Shown: piece after piece, positions 1 to 6,493 of the stretch
Layout: every line of letters starts with the position of its first letter
Position numbering within the stretch: position 1 is the stretch's first letter
IMG/VR virus record: IMGVR_UViG_3300025131_004927
Coordinates: 1 to 29,037 of that record
Origin: a virus
Length of the DNA: 29,037 nucleotides
Reading direction: 5' to 3' (one strand)
Notes under the pieces: model-generated
What the model was told of the DNA's origin: nothing
The model's input: the letters and a program-made list of their open reading frames with translations, nothing else
Database searches by the model: none
Program-made: the position numbers and the translations under genes

Positions 1-1
1 A

Positions 2-601
2 CAAGCCGCTTTGCGTAACCTTATGGAGACTTTCTCTAAACATACTAGATTTATATTGACTTGTAACTATGTAGAACGGATTATCGATCCGATACAAAGT
101 CGCTGTCAACCATTTCAGATAGTTCCACCATCAAGAAAAGAAGTTGCTGTTCATCTAAACAATATACTGAAAGAAGAGAATGTTACTTTTGAAATGGATG
201 ATGTTGCTACATTAGTTAATGGTGGCTATCCTGATATTCGTAGAGTTATAAACTTTGCTCAAAGGCAAGTGGTTGATGGTACGCTGTCAATAGACCAAGA
301 TAATTTGGTTGCTGTAGATTTGAATGTGAATGTATTCTCATCACAGATTGTAAATGTTTTAAAGACACAAAGTAAAAAAGATGCTTTCGTTACTATAAGA
401 AAGATGTTGGCTGATAATCAGATATCAGACTTCGCTGATCTGTTTCGTCTACTTTATGATGAGGTAGATGATTATGGTACAGGGCATATCGCAGAATGTA
501 TTTTAACTGTAGCTAAGTATCAGTTGTCAGATGCTCAGGTAGTTGATAAAGAGATAAATGCTATGGCTATGTTAATTGAATTATTAGGAGTAATAAAATG
601 A
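2..601 (+). CDS. 44: Sliding-clamp-loader ATPase subunit, T4 gp44-like (5' truncated)
   Basis: This is the C-terminal part of a AAA+ clamp-loader subunit, which with gp62 loads the sliding clamp for phage DNA replication. The reading frame is open from base 2, before any start codon, so the N-terminal Walker A and B part lies outside the window. Visible family signatures are the box reading ALRNLME, the sensor-1 region RFILTCNY, and the SRC arginine-finger motif in PIQSRCQ, followed by a sensor-2-like region (GGYPDIRRVIN) and a helical collar domain. These are typical of gp44/RFC small subunits. A TTG at 11 is an internal leucine codon, not a start. The TGA stop overlaps the next ATG (ATGA at 598). 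Confidence 0.93.
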   Translation, partial: QAALRNLMETFSKHTRFILTCNYVERIIDPIQSRCQPFQIVPPSRKEVAVHLNNILKEENVTFEMDDVATLVNGGYPDIRRVINFAQRQVVDGTLSIDQDNLVAVDLNVNVFSSQIVNVLKTQSKKDAFVTIRKMLADNQISDFADLFRLLYDEVDDYGTGHIAECILTVAKYQLSDAQVVDKEINAMAMLIELLGVIK

Positions 602-849
602 ATATGAAAGCACAAAAATCATTACCACAACAACAATCTCAGGTACAGGTTGATTTGAATGAAGCTGAAACTATGAAGTGTGATGAGTGTGGCAACGCGG
701 TTTTCATTCCAGCATTTTTCTTAAAGAGACTTTCGCCGATTGTATCACCTACCGGTCAAGAAGCACTTATACCGATTCAGGTATATAGTTGTGGGAATTG
801 TGGTAAAGTACCAGATAAGTTAAATCAGGAAGCTAATGGCGACAGTTAA
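598..849 (+). CDS. Small zinc-ribbon protein between clamp-loader genes
   Basis: An 83-residue protein of unknown function. Two CxxC pairs (C28/C31 and C65/C68), separated by a hydrophobic and basic stretch, form a likely zinc ribbon. The N-terminus is glutamine-rich and looks disordered. An AGGAG at 586-590 with a 7-base spacer supports the ATG at 598, which overlaps the stop of the gp44-like gene. It sits between the two clamp-loader genes, where T4 itself has no gene. A role near the replisome or in late transcription is possible, but only by position. Confidence 0.8.
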   Translation: MNMKAQKSLPQQQSQVQVDLNEAETMKCDECGNAVFIPAFFLKRLSPIVSPTGQEALIPIQVYSCGNCGKVPDKLNQEANGDS

Positions 850-1285
850 AAAGAAGAGTCTATTTGACCACATAAAACAAATCACAGATGTTCAGAGTCC
901 TAATTATTGGGATGACATCTCTGATGATGATAAAAAGTCGTGGTCTAACTATATGGTTAATAGATTTCTATCTATGAAAATGGATTGGGTTGAGCTTGTT
1001 AATGAGGTTCAGAGATATCCATTACAACCAAAAGACTTATACAAAGTTTATACAGACATTTTACCAAAGAAAAAACAATGGTTAAAATATGTCAAAGGAG
1101 ATAAGAAAATGAAATATCCAAAATGGGTTTATGAAATTGTGGCTAAACACTTAGAGGTTAGTCTTAGAGAAGCATCCCAAGCGGTTGAAACATATGAGAT
1201 GTCACATGGTGGTCAAGCTGAGTTAATTGATATACTTGTTAAGTATGGTAAAACAGAGGATGAGTGTCGTAAGATTGGATTATGA
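836..1285 (+). CDS. 62: Clamp-loader small subunit, T4 gp62-like
   Basis: 149 residues, matching in shape the short gp62-like proteins of marine T4-like phages. The best signature is the NYMVNRFLS segment at residues 38-46, followed by the KKKQWLKYVK stretch near 78-87. Both resemble the MVNR...LS and KKKR..KW blocks remembered from cyanophage gp62. gp62 is the non-ATPase partner that completes the clamp loader with four gp44 subunits. AGGA at 827-830 precedes the ATG by 5 bases. The start overlaps the zinc-ribbon gene by 14 bases, so the three genes look co-translated. The family is very divergent, so the call rests on the motif plus the position after gp44. Confidence 0.75.
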   Translation: MATVKKKSLFDHIKQITDVQSPNYWDDISDDDKKSWSNYMVNRFLSMKMDWVELVNEVQRYPLQPKDLYKVYTDILPKKKQWLKYVKGDKKMKYPKWVYEIVAKHLEVSLREASQAVETYEMSHGGQAELIDILVKYGKTEDECRKIGL

Positions 1286-1917
1286 GTGTTACCGACTTCA
1301 CAGTTGAGTACATAAATCGAAAAGCGCTTGTTAGCTTTATAGAGAAAAATCACTATTCACATAATGTAAATGGGATTCAATCATATCACCACTTCGGCTT
1401 ATACACAGAGGGTAACTTTGGATTACCTAAAATGATTGGTGCTATGATGTATGCTATGCCATCAATGCCACATACAGCAGCTAAGTACAATCCTATTAAT
1501 CCCACTAGGTGTATGGAGCTGAGAAGGTTATGTTGTATTGATGATACACCCAAAAATACAGAGAGTTATTTTATAGGTAAAACTTTGAGATGGCTAAAAC
1601 AGAATACAGATATAGAGGTTATAGTTTCTTTTGCTGACCAACATTATGGTCATGCTGGTACGATTTATAAAGCTAGTAACTTTGATTATTTAGGTGAAAC
1701 TGCAGCTGGTCAGGTATTAATGGTAGATGGTAGAGAGATGCACAGCCGTTCTTTAAACCAAAAAAATCGACCTTATGGTAGAGAGTTAAAACGGAGATAT
1801 GATGAAGGTGATCCAAATATATTTTTTAAGAAGAGAAAACCAAAACATATTTATACATACTATCTAAATAAAAAAATTAAAAGACAAATAAAAAATGATA
1901 TCGCTAGAAATGGTTAA
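1282..1917 (+). CDS. mom: Mom-like DNA adenine-modification protein
   Basis: A 211-residue member of the Mom family. Phage Mu Mom converts adenine in DNA to a carbamoylmethyl-adenine and protects the genome from restriction. Visible features are an N-terminal H24-Y-S-H27, a GAMMYAMPS strand, ELRRL at 79-83, and the family core VSFADQHYGHAGTIYKASN at 115-133 followed by LGETA. These match the GNAT-like fold of Mom, and the length is close to the usual ~230 residues. The C-terminus is very basic (KKRKPKH...KKIKRQIK), suitable for DNA contact. ATGA overlap with the gp62-like gene places it in the replication operon. Substrate and product here are inferred from the family. Confidence 0.85.
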   Translation: MSVTDFTVEYINRKALVSFIEKNHYSHNVNGIQSYHHFGLYTEGNFGLPKMIGAMMYAMPSMPHTAAKYNPINPTRCMELRRLCCIDDTPKNTESYFIGKTLRWLKQNTDIEVIVSFADQHYGHAGTIYKASNFDYLGETAAGQVLMVDGREMHSRSLNQKNRPYGRELKRRYDEGDPNIFFKKRKPKHIYTYYLNKKIKRQIKNDIARNG

Positions 1918-2494
1918 TACACAATCAGCTGCAAACTTAGTAAAGAAGATTATTAATAACCATCATTCTTATGTTCCCAGTCATAAATCTGTCGGAAGAA
2001 GAATTGATTGGTTAGTATACCATTCTGATTATACTAATATATTGGGTGTTGAAAAGCCTATTGGTATGATTGGAATTGGTTCTTCTGTTTATCCTTGTCC
2101 TAAAGATATATTAAATCATTTAGGTAAAAAGGCAGATGAATATAAAGAACCAGCATATTTTAATACTATAGCGAATAACTGGAGATTCTGCATGACAAAA
2201 TCAATAAAAAATGCAGGAACACAGATATTGAAACAGGTTAGAAAACAAGCACCTATAGAATGGAAGAAAAAGTATGGAGATGATTTAAAATGGTTGATTA
2301 CCTTTGTAGCTGGTGGCAACAATGGTGCTGTATACAAAGCAGACAATTGGAAGCAGATTGGTGAAACAGCTGGATTAGCAAAAGAAAGAAAATCATTTTC
2401 AGTAAAGTGGAGTAGTGCTGAATATTTGAAAGAAACTTTTTTACCACCGACTGGTGAAAATAAGAAAATAATTTTTATAAAAAGACTTGACTAA
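1895..2494 (+). CDS. DruA/DUF4338-like protein, distant Mom paralog
   Basis: 199 residues. The block NNWRF (94-98), the following N-rich helix, and TFVAGGNNGAVYKADNW (136-152) with GETAG resemble the DUF4338 domain found in DruA of the Druantia defence system. There the typical pattern is NxRFL...LETFVD...GtcYkAaNW..vG.T.G. The same C-terminal stretch is also visibly parallel to the Mom-like neighbour (aromatic-A...G-x-[IV]-YKA-x-N-[FW]...GETA), so both probably share a GNAT-like core. The start is uncertain: ATG 1895 overlaps the Mom gene by 23 bases and lacks a clear ribosome binding site, and ATG 1910 is an alternative. A role in DNA modification is inferred from fold and position. Confidence 0.65.
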   Translation: MISLEMVNTQSAANLVKKIINNHHSYVPSHKSVGRRIDWLVYHSDYTNILGVEKPIGMIGIGSSVYPCPKDILNHLGKKADEYKEPAYFNTIANNWRFCMTKSIKNAGTQILKQVRKQAPIEWKKKYGDDLKWLITFVAGGNNGAVYKADNWKQIGETAGLAKERKSFSVKWSSAEYLKETFLPPTGENKKIIFIKRLD

Positions 2495-2516
2495 TATACT
2501 AAAAAATGTGTATATT
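2487..2516 (+). promoter_or_regulatory. Sigma70-like promoter upstream of the DUF1599-like gene
   Basis: TTGACT at 2487-2492, an 18-base spacer, and TATATT at 2511-2516. It lies in one of the few gaps between genes, just after the DruA-like gene. Transcription would start near 2523, before the strong GGAGGAG (2529-2535) of the gene at 2540. The same -35, spacing and -10 recur at 28062-28091. Confirmation needs 5'-end mapping. Confidence 0.5.
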
Positions 2517-2539
2517 TGCATGTAAATTGGAGGAGATTA

Positions 2540-2947
2540 ATGAGTGATACAATAAAAGAATCTAAAACAAAAAAGAAGTATACAAATCAGTATGGGAATA
2601 AAAAAAGTACTGATATTGTAACAATGATGGAACAAGAGTGGCCGCAGATGACTGCTGAATTTCGTAGGTTACAAAGAGAACAATATGAGTTGTTCCTACA
2701 TAAACAACACGACTATGGTCCAGGTAATATTTCAGTTGGAACACAATTACAGACGCCAGAAGAAATACAATTATCACTTACAGGTTTGTGGTTTAGGATG
2801 AATGATAAGATTCAGAGATTAAAGAATCTATTGATGAGTGGTAGAGATAATGCAGTGCAAGACGAACCATTGGAAGATGCTTTTCTTGATGTATCTAATT
2901 ATGGTATTATGGCTACAATTGTAAAGAATGGTAAGTGGGGTAAATGA
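2540..2947 (+). CDS. DUF1599-like (nucleotide-modification-associated) protein
   Basis: A 135-residue protein. The motif HDYG (57-60), then WFRMNDKIQRL (85-94), then an acidic LEDAFLDVSNY (111-121), match the layout of the DUF1599 family. That family pairs an HxxYG element with RxxDKxxRL and a D-rich helix, is all-helical, and has been linked by genome context to nucleotide or base modification. The start is taken at ATG 2540 because GGAGGAG lies 4 bases before it. An in-frame ATG at 2516 has no ribosome binding site and would overlap the -10 box. Placement after the Mom-like and DruA-like genes supports a nucleotide-pool or DNA-modification role, but the biochemical function is unknown. Confidence 0.65.
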   Translation: MSDTIKESKTKKKYTNQYGNKKSTDIVTMMEQEWPQMTAEFRRLQREQYELFLHKQHDYGPGNISVGTQLQTPEEIQLSLTGLWFRMNDKIQRLKNLLMSGRDNAVQDEPLEDAFLDVSNYGIMATIVKNGKWGK

Positions 2948-3780
2948 AGAAAATAAGTTATAGTCAATACTCATTGTGGAAACAATGTCCTTACCAATGG
3001 AAGATACAATATGTGGATGGTATAAGAGAGTATACGGACAGCATCCACACAATGTTTGGTACTTCGATGCACGAGGTCATTCAAACCTTTCTTACAGTAA
3101 TGTATAATGATACTGCTAAACTAGCAGAACAATTGCCATTAGAGGATATGTTGCGAACTAGGATGAAGCGTAACTTTGAAGAGATTGTTAAGGCTAATGG
3201 TGGTGAGATGTTTTGTAGTGAGAAAGATATGGTTGAGTTTTATACTCATGGTGTACAGATACTAGACTTTATAAAAAAGAAAAGAGCTCAGTATTTTAGT
3301 AAGAAAGGTTATGAGTTGATTGGCATTGAAGTTCCATTGAACTATGATTTACCGAACAATCTAAAATTTGTTGGGTATATAGACATAGTAATTAAAGATA
3401 CAGTTAGAGATGTGATTAAGATATACGATATAAAGACATCTACTATGGGTTGGAATAAATGGGTGAAGGCTGACAGTAATAAAACAGATCAGTTGTTACT
3501 TTATAAACAATTTTATGCTAAACAATTTAATCATCCTATCGATAAGATAGAGGTTGAGTATTTTATTGTTAAAAGAAAATTGTATGAGAAGGTAGATTTC
3601 CCACAGAAGAGAGTTCAAAAGTTTGTTCCCGCAAATGGCAAGCCGAGTATGAATAAGATGATTGCTAGATTCAAAGAGTTTTTAGATGCCACATATGATG
3701 ATGAAGGTAATATTAAAGAAGTTGAATATGAAAAGTGTGTTGGCAAGTGTAAAGCTTACAACAAATGCAAAGACCTATAA
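2944..3780 (+). CDS. PD-(D/E)XK nuclease, Cas4/RecB exonuclease type
   Basis: A 278-residue nuclease of the RecB/Cas4 branch. In order: the helix motif SQYSLWKQCPYQWK (7-20), FGTSMHE with H43, the catalytic GYID (D147) and YDIK (D162, K164), and the QLLLY motif (Q183, Y187). A cysteine at 15 plus C265, C269 and C275 near the end match the one-plus-three layout that holds a 4Fe-4S cluster in Cas4 and AddB proteins. Related nucleases are common in marine T4-like phages and are probably used in recombination or DNA processing. No CRISPR array or other Cas gene is present, so there is no reason to call it a Cas protein. It starts with an ATGA overlap. Confidence 0.87.
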   Translation: MKKISYSQYSLWKQCPYQWKIQYVDGIREYTDSIHTMFGTSMHEVIQTFLTVMYNDTAKLAEQLPLEDMLRTRMKRNFEEIVKANGGEMFCSEKDMVEFYTHGVQILDFIKKKRAQYFSKKGYELIGIEVPLNYDLPNNLKFVGYIDIVIKDTVRDVIKIYDIKTSTMGWNKWVKADSNKTDQLLLYKQFYAKQFNHPIDKIEVEYFIVKRKLYEKVDFPQKRVQKFVPANGKPSMNKMIARFKEFLDATYDDEGNIKEVEYEKCVGKCKAYNKCKDL

Positions 3781-3810
3781 TACTTATTATTATAGTATAG
3801 GAGTGAAGTG

Positions 3811-4245
3811 ATGAAAGTAAATCTGAGAATGAATTTATCTCATTTTTTAAATGAGCCATATGAAGAAGAGATTATAAATAAGCTCGGTATCATACATAAA
3901 GATTCTATAAAATATTACTTGACATTGTGGTATGAAGATGGTAAATTAAAACCAGCTGAATTAAAAAGCTTTATAAAAAAGTATGAATCCAAATTGTATT
4001 TTAAGACTAATATAGTAGTTGGTTGTGAATTGTCCACTAATGATTTTATATGGTTCGATATAATTGATAAAAATAATGCTCATAAGACTAATAGACATAG
4101 GTTTCAGTATATTTATAATAAGAAAGAAGATATACTAAATGGTTTAGATGAGTATCACAAATGCGCTAAATTCTGTACATCAGAAAAACCACCTAAAAGG
4201 CAAAAGAGGAACGACTATGAAAGTAGCAATAATAGGAAGTCGTAA
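3811..4245 (+). CDS. Hypothetical protein
   Basis: A 144-residue protein I do not recognise. It is charged, with no membrane segment; a WYEDGKLKPAEL segment is followed by a beta-rich middle (VVGCELSTNDFIWFDI) and a basic, probably disordered tail (KPPKRQKR). ATG 3811 is chosen because AGGAG at 3799-3803 sits 7 bases upstream; a GTG immediately before it at 3808 is in frame. It follows a 30-base gap after the nuclease and overlaps the next gene by 29 bases. Confidence 0.65.
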   Translation: MKVNLRMNLSHFLNEPYEEEIINKLGIIHKDSIKYYLTLWYEDGKLKPAELKSFIKKYESKLYFKTNIVVGCELSTNDFIWFDIIDKNNAHKTNRHRFQYIYNKKEDILNGLDEYHKCAKFCTSEKPPKRQKRNDYESSNNRKS

Positions 4246-4618
4246 ATACGAAAATAAGAGAAGGGTACAAGAGTTCATCTACAAGCTCAAAGAGAAATGG
4301 GGTGATGAATTAGAAATAGTAAGTGGTGGTCAAAAAGATGGCGCTGATGGATATGCTAAAAAGTATGCTTTGGAATTTGATTTAAAATATTCAGAATTTC
4401 CACCTGCTCATTATCAGTATAACCAACATTGTGTGTTGGAAAGTTATAAGTATGGTAAACCTTATGCTGTCTGGCATTACCATAGTAGAAATAAAGATCT
4501 GATTGAATATTCAGATGTAGTTGTAGCATTCATACCAAAGGGAATCACATCTAAGGGAACAAACTCAGCTTTAAACGAAGCTGTAAAAAATGAAAAAAAA
4601 TATGTAATAATAAATTAG
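4217..4618 (+). CDS. SLOG-family protein, DUF2493/YspA-like
   Basis: 133 residues with a Rossmann-like N-terminal strand MKVAIIGSR (G7, S8, R9) and SGGQKDGAD at 36-44, the nucleotide or base-binding signature of the SLOG superfamily (YspA/DUF2493 branch). Relatives bind nucleotide ligands or cleave nucleotide or base derivatives, and the family is often seen near phage-conflict and nucleotide-modification genes. The start at ATG 4217 is supported by AGAGGA at 4205-4210; upstream in-frame ATG 4148 lies deep in the previous gene and has no site. Its ligand here is unknown. The context beside modification-type genes suggests processing or sensing of a modified nucleotide. Confidence 0.75.
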   Translation: MKVAIIGSRKYENKRRVQEFIYKLKEKWGDELEIVSGGQKDGADGYAKKYALEFDLKYSEFPPAHYQYNQHCVLESYKYGKPYAVWHYHSRNKDLIEYSDVVVAFIPKGITSKGTNSALNEAVKNEKKYVIIN

Positions 4619-4657
4619 TTTTATATATTTATATATGTATATACGGAGAATAATGTT
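4619..4657 (+). promoter_or_regulatory. A+T-only leader before the RHH-like gene
   Basis: A 39-base gap rich in alternating TATATA steps (4622-4642), then GGAG at 4645-4648 before the ATG at 4658. The TATATA blocks are loosely self-complementary and could hold a -10 element or an operator for the RHH-like protein encoded next. No clear -35 box is seen. Confidence 0.25.
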
Positions 4658-4846
4658 ATGTTAAAACTAACATCCGTGAAGTTATTAGACAATCTATACA
4701 AAAAATTCAAAATAAGCAATTTAGATGATAACTTTACACTACAAAAATTAGTAAATCGCTCTATGGATTTATATGTGCATGATAAGAGCTTTAGAAATAC
4801 TATTAACGAATGGAAAAATCTTAAACCAAGTGGGAGTGCATTATGA
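4658..4846 (+). CDS. Small ribbon-helix-helix-like protein
   Basis: 62 residues. A short N-terminal strand (LTSVKLLDNLYKKF) is followed by two predicted helices containing FTLQKLVNRSMDLYVHD, the size and layout of ribbon-helix-helix DNA-binding proteins. Similar small proteins occur in marine T4-like phages. GGAG lies 9 bases before the ATG. It may regulate its own A+T-rich leader or nearby genes; no operator was identified with confidence. The fold is an inference from the pattern only. Confidence 0.6.
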   Translation: MLKLTSVKLLDNLYKKFKISNLDDNFTLQKLVNRSMDLYVHDKSFRNTINEWKNLKPSGSAL

Positions 4847-5082
4847 ATAAATGGTTAAAAGCGGAACTTGATTATTGGAAATCAGAACGTTCCCAAGCGT
4901 TAGCTACTTTAGAGTTATATTTCAATGATTCAGTTGGTATTGGAGACCATTCCGATCTTAGCGCTGAAATTCATAAATGGACATCTAAATTATCAGAGGC
5001 TGTGGAAAATTTGGATAATTTAAGAGCATATTTTGGTGAAGATGGAAAAACAAAAAATGTCAAATCATTACTTAAAGATTAG
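4843..5082 (+). CDS. Small conserved-looking phage protein
   Basis: 79 residues, mostly helical with heptad-like spacing: a WLKAELDYWKSER start, a central GIGDHSDLSAEIHKW, then SKLSEAVENLDNL. This pattern (GIG-[DE]-H...KL.EA...L) is familiar from small T4-like phage proteins of unknown function. GGGAG at 4832-4836 and an ATGA overlap with the RHH-like gene support the start. A short coiled-coil or dimer is likely; no function is assigned. Confidence 0.65.
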   Translation: MNKWLKAELDYWKSERSQALATLELYFNDSVGIGDHSDLSAEIHKWTSKLSEAVENLDNLRAYFGEDGKTKNVKSLLKD

Positions 5083-5090
5083 AGGTTTAT

Positions 5091-6485
5091 ATGGATAAAA
5101 AGAAGATTCTATTGCTGTCAGACGATTTAAGAATGTCATCTGGTGTTGGTACAATGTCCAGAGAGATAGTTATGGGTACTTTAAAACAATTTCAATGGGT
5201 TCAAGTAGGGGGTGCTATAAAACATCCCGATGCAGGTAAATTCATTGATATGAACGATTCAGTTCGTAAAGAAACTGGTATAGAAGATGCATATCTAAAA
5301 ATAGTTCCTGTTAGTGGTTATGGAACTCCCGAATTAGTAAGGCACTTAATAGCAACGGAAAAGCCGGATGCTATATTACATTACACAGATCCAAGGTTTT
5401 GGGAATGGTTATATCAAATGGAGCATGAGATAAGAATGGATATTCCAATATTCTATTACAACATTTGGGATGACTTACCTTATCCAATGTGGAATGAGCC
5501 TTTCTATGAAAGTTGTGATTTGATAATGAACATATCTAAACAAACAGTTAACATAGTTGATAATGTCAGGCAGAATGTACCTACGAATGAGTGGAACAAT
5601 ACTTATATACCACATGGAATTAATGAGAAAAACTATTATCCTATTGATGAGTTAAATATTAAAGAATGGGGTGATTTATTAAGCTTTAAACGAAATGTGG
5701 TTGATGGTAGAGAATATGACTTTGTAGTATTTTGGAACAATAGAAACATTCGTAGGAAACTTCCTGGTGATGTTATAATGGCATATAAAACATTTTGTGA
5801 TATGTTACCAAAAGATAAGGCTAAAAAGTGTGCTCTGATAATGCACACCCAGCCCAAAGATCCCAATGGAACTAATTTGCCAGAGGTAGTTAAGAATGTG
5901 TGTCCTGATTATGATGTTATATTTTCACATAAGAAATTAACTGATAAGCAGTTATCTTATTTGTATAATATGGCTGATGTTACAATCAATATGGCTTCTA
6001 ATGAGGGTTTTGGTTTGGGTACTTGTGAATCCTTAATGTGTGGAACACCAATTTCAGTAAATGTTACTGGTGGACTGCAAGACCAATGTGGTTTTAAGTA
6101 TAAAGATAAATTTCTTACTGCTAAGGATTATAGTTGGGTACATTCATTACATGATGAAAAGAAATGGAAAGATAATTCTGATTTAACTTGGGGCGAGTGG
6201 GCTAAACCAGTTTGGCCTTCAAACCGAAGTTTACAGGGTTCAATTCCAACACCATATATTTTTGATGACAGACCTCGATTTGAGGATTTTGCTGATGCTC
6301 TTAAAGAGTGGTATGATATGGGACCAGAGAAACGGAAGGAATGTGGTCTGAAAGGTCATGAATTTGTTATGAGTGACGATGCTCAAATGTCAGCAAAAGC
6401 TATGTGTCAGAACTTTGCAGATCATATGAATACTACTTTTGAAAAATGGACACCACGTAAACGATTCACAATTTTTAATGCTTAG
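5091..6485 (+). CDS. Glycosyltransferase, GT-B fold, family 4-like
   Basis: 464 residues, first gene of the glycan island. The N-terminal strand KKILLLSDDLRMSSGVGTMSR carries the glycine-rich acceptor loop. The donor half ends in NEGFGLGTCESLMCGTP, with the E305-x7-E313 pair that grips the nucleotide-sugar in GT4 retaining enzymes. There is no membrane segment, so it acts in the cytoplasm. GAGG at 5082-5085 precedes the ATG by 5 bases. Donor and acceptor cannot be told from sequence. Confidence 0.88.
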   Translation: MDKKKILLLSDDLRMSSGVGTMSREIVMGTLKQFQWVQVGGAIKHPDAGKFIDMNDSVRKETGIEDAYLKIVPVSGYGTPELVRHLIATEKPDAILHYTDPRFWEWLYQMEHEIRMDIPIFYYNIWDDLPYPMWNEPFYESCDLIMNISKQTVNIVDNVRQNVPTNEWNNTYIPHGINEKNYYPIDELNIKEWGDLLSFKRNVVDGREYDFVVFWNNRNIRRKLPGDVIMAYKTFCDMLPKDKAKKCALIMHTQPKDPNGTNLPEVVKNVCPDYDVIFSHKKLTDKQLSYLYNMADVTINMASNEGFGLGTCESLMCGTPISVNVTGGLQDQCGFKYKDKFLTAKDYSWVHSLHDEKKWKDNSDLTWGEWAKPVWPSNRSLQGSIPTPYIFDDRPRFEDFADALKEWYDMGPEKRKECGLKGHEFVMSDDAQMSAKAMCQNFADHMNTTFEKWTPRKRFTIFNA

Positions 6486-6493
6486 GAGATAGA

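Noticed and set aside
2944-3780. Cas4 of a CRISPR system
   Set aside because: The cysteine pattern and nuclease motifs fit, but there is no repeat array and no other Cas gene, and such nucleases are ordinary in marine T4-like phages.
3924-3952. TTGACA-N17-TAAATT promoter-like match
   Set aside because: It sits inside the coding frame of the gene at 3811 with no gene start just after it; chance matches are expected in A+T-rich DNA.
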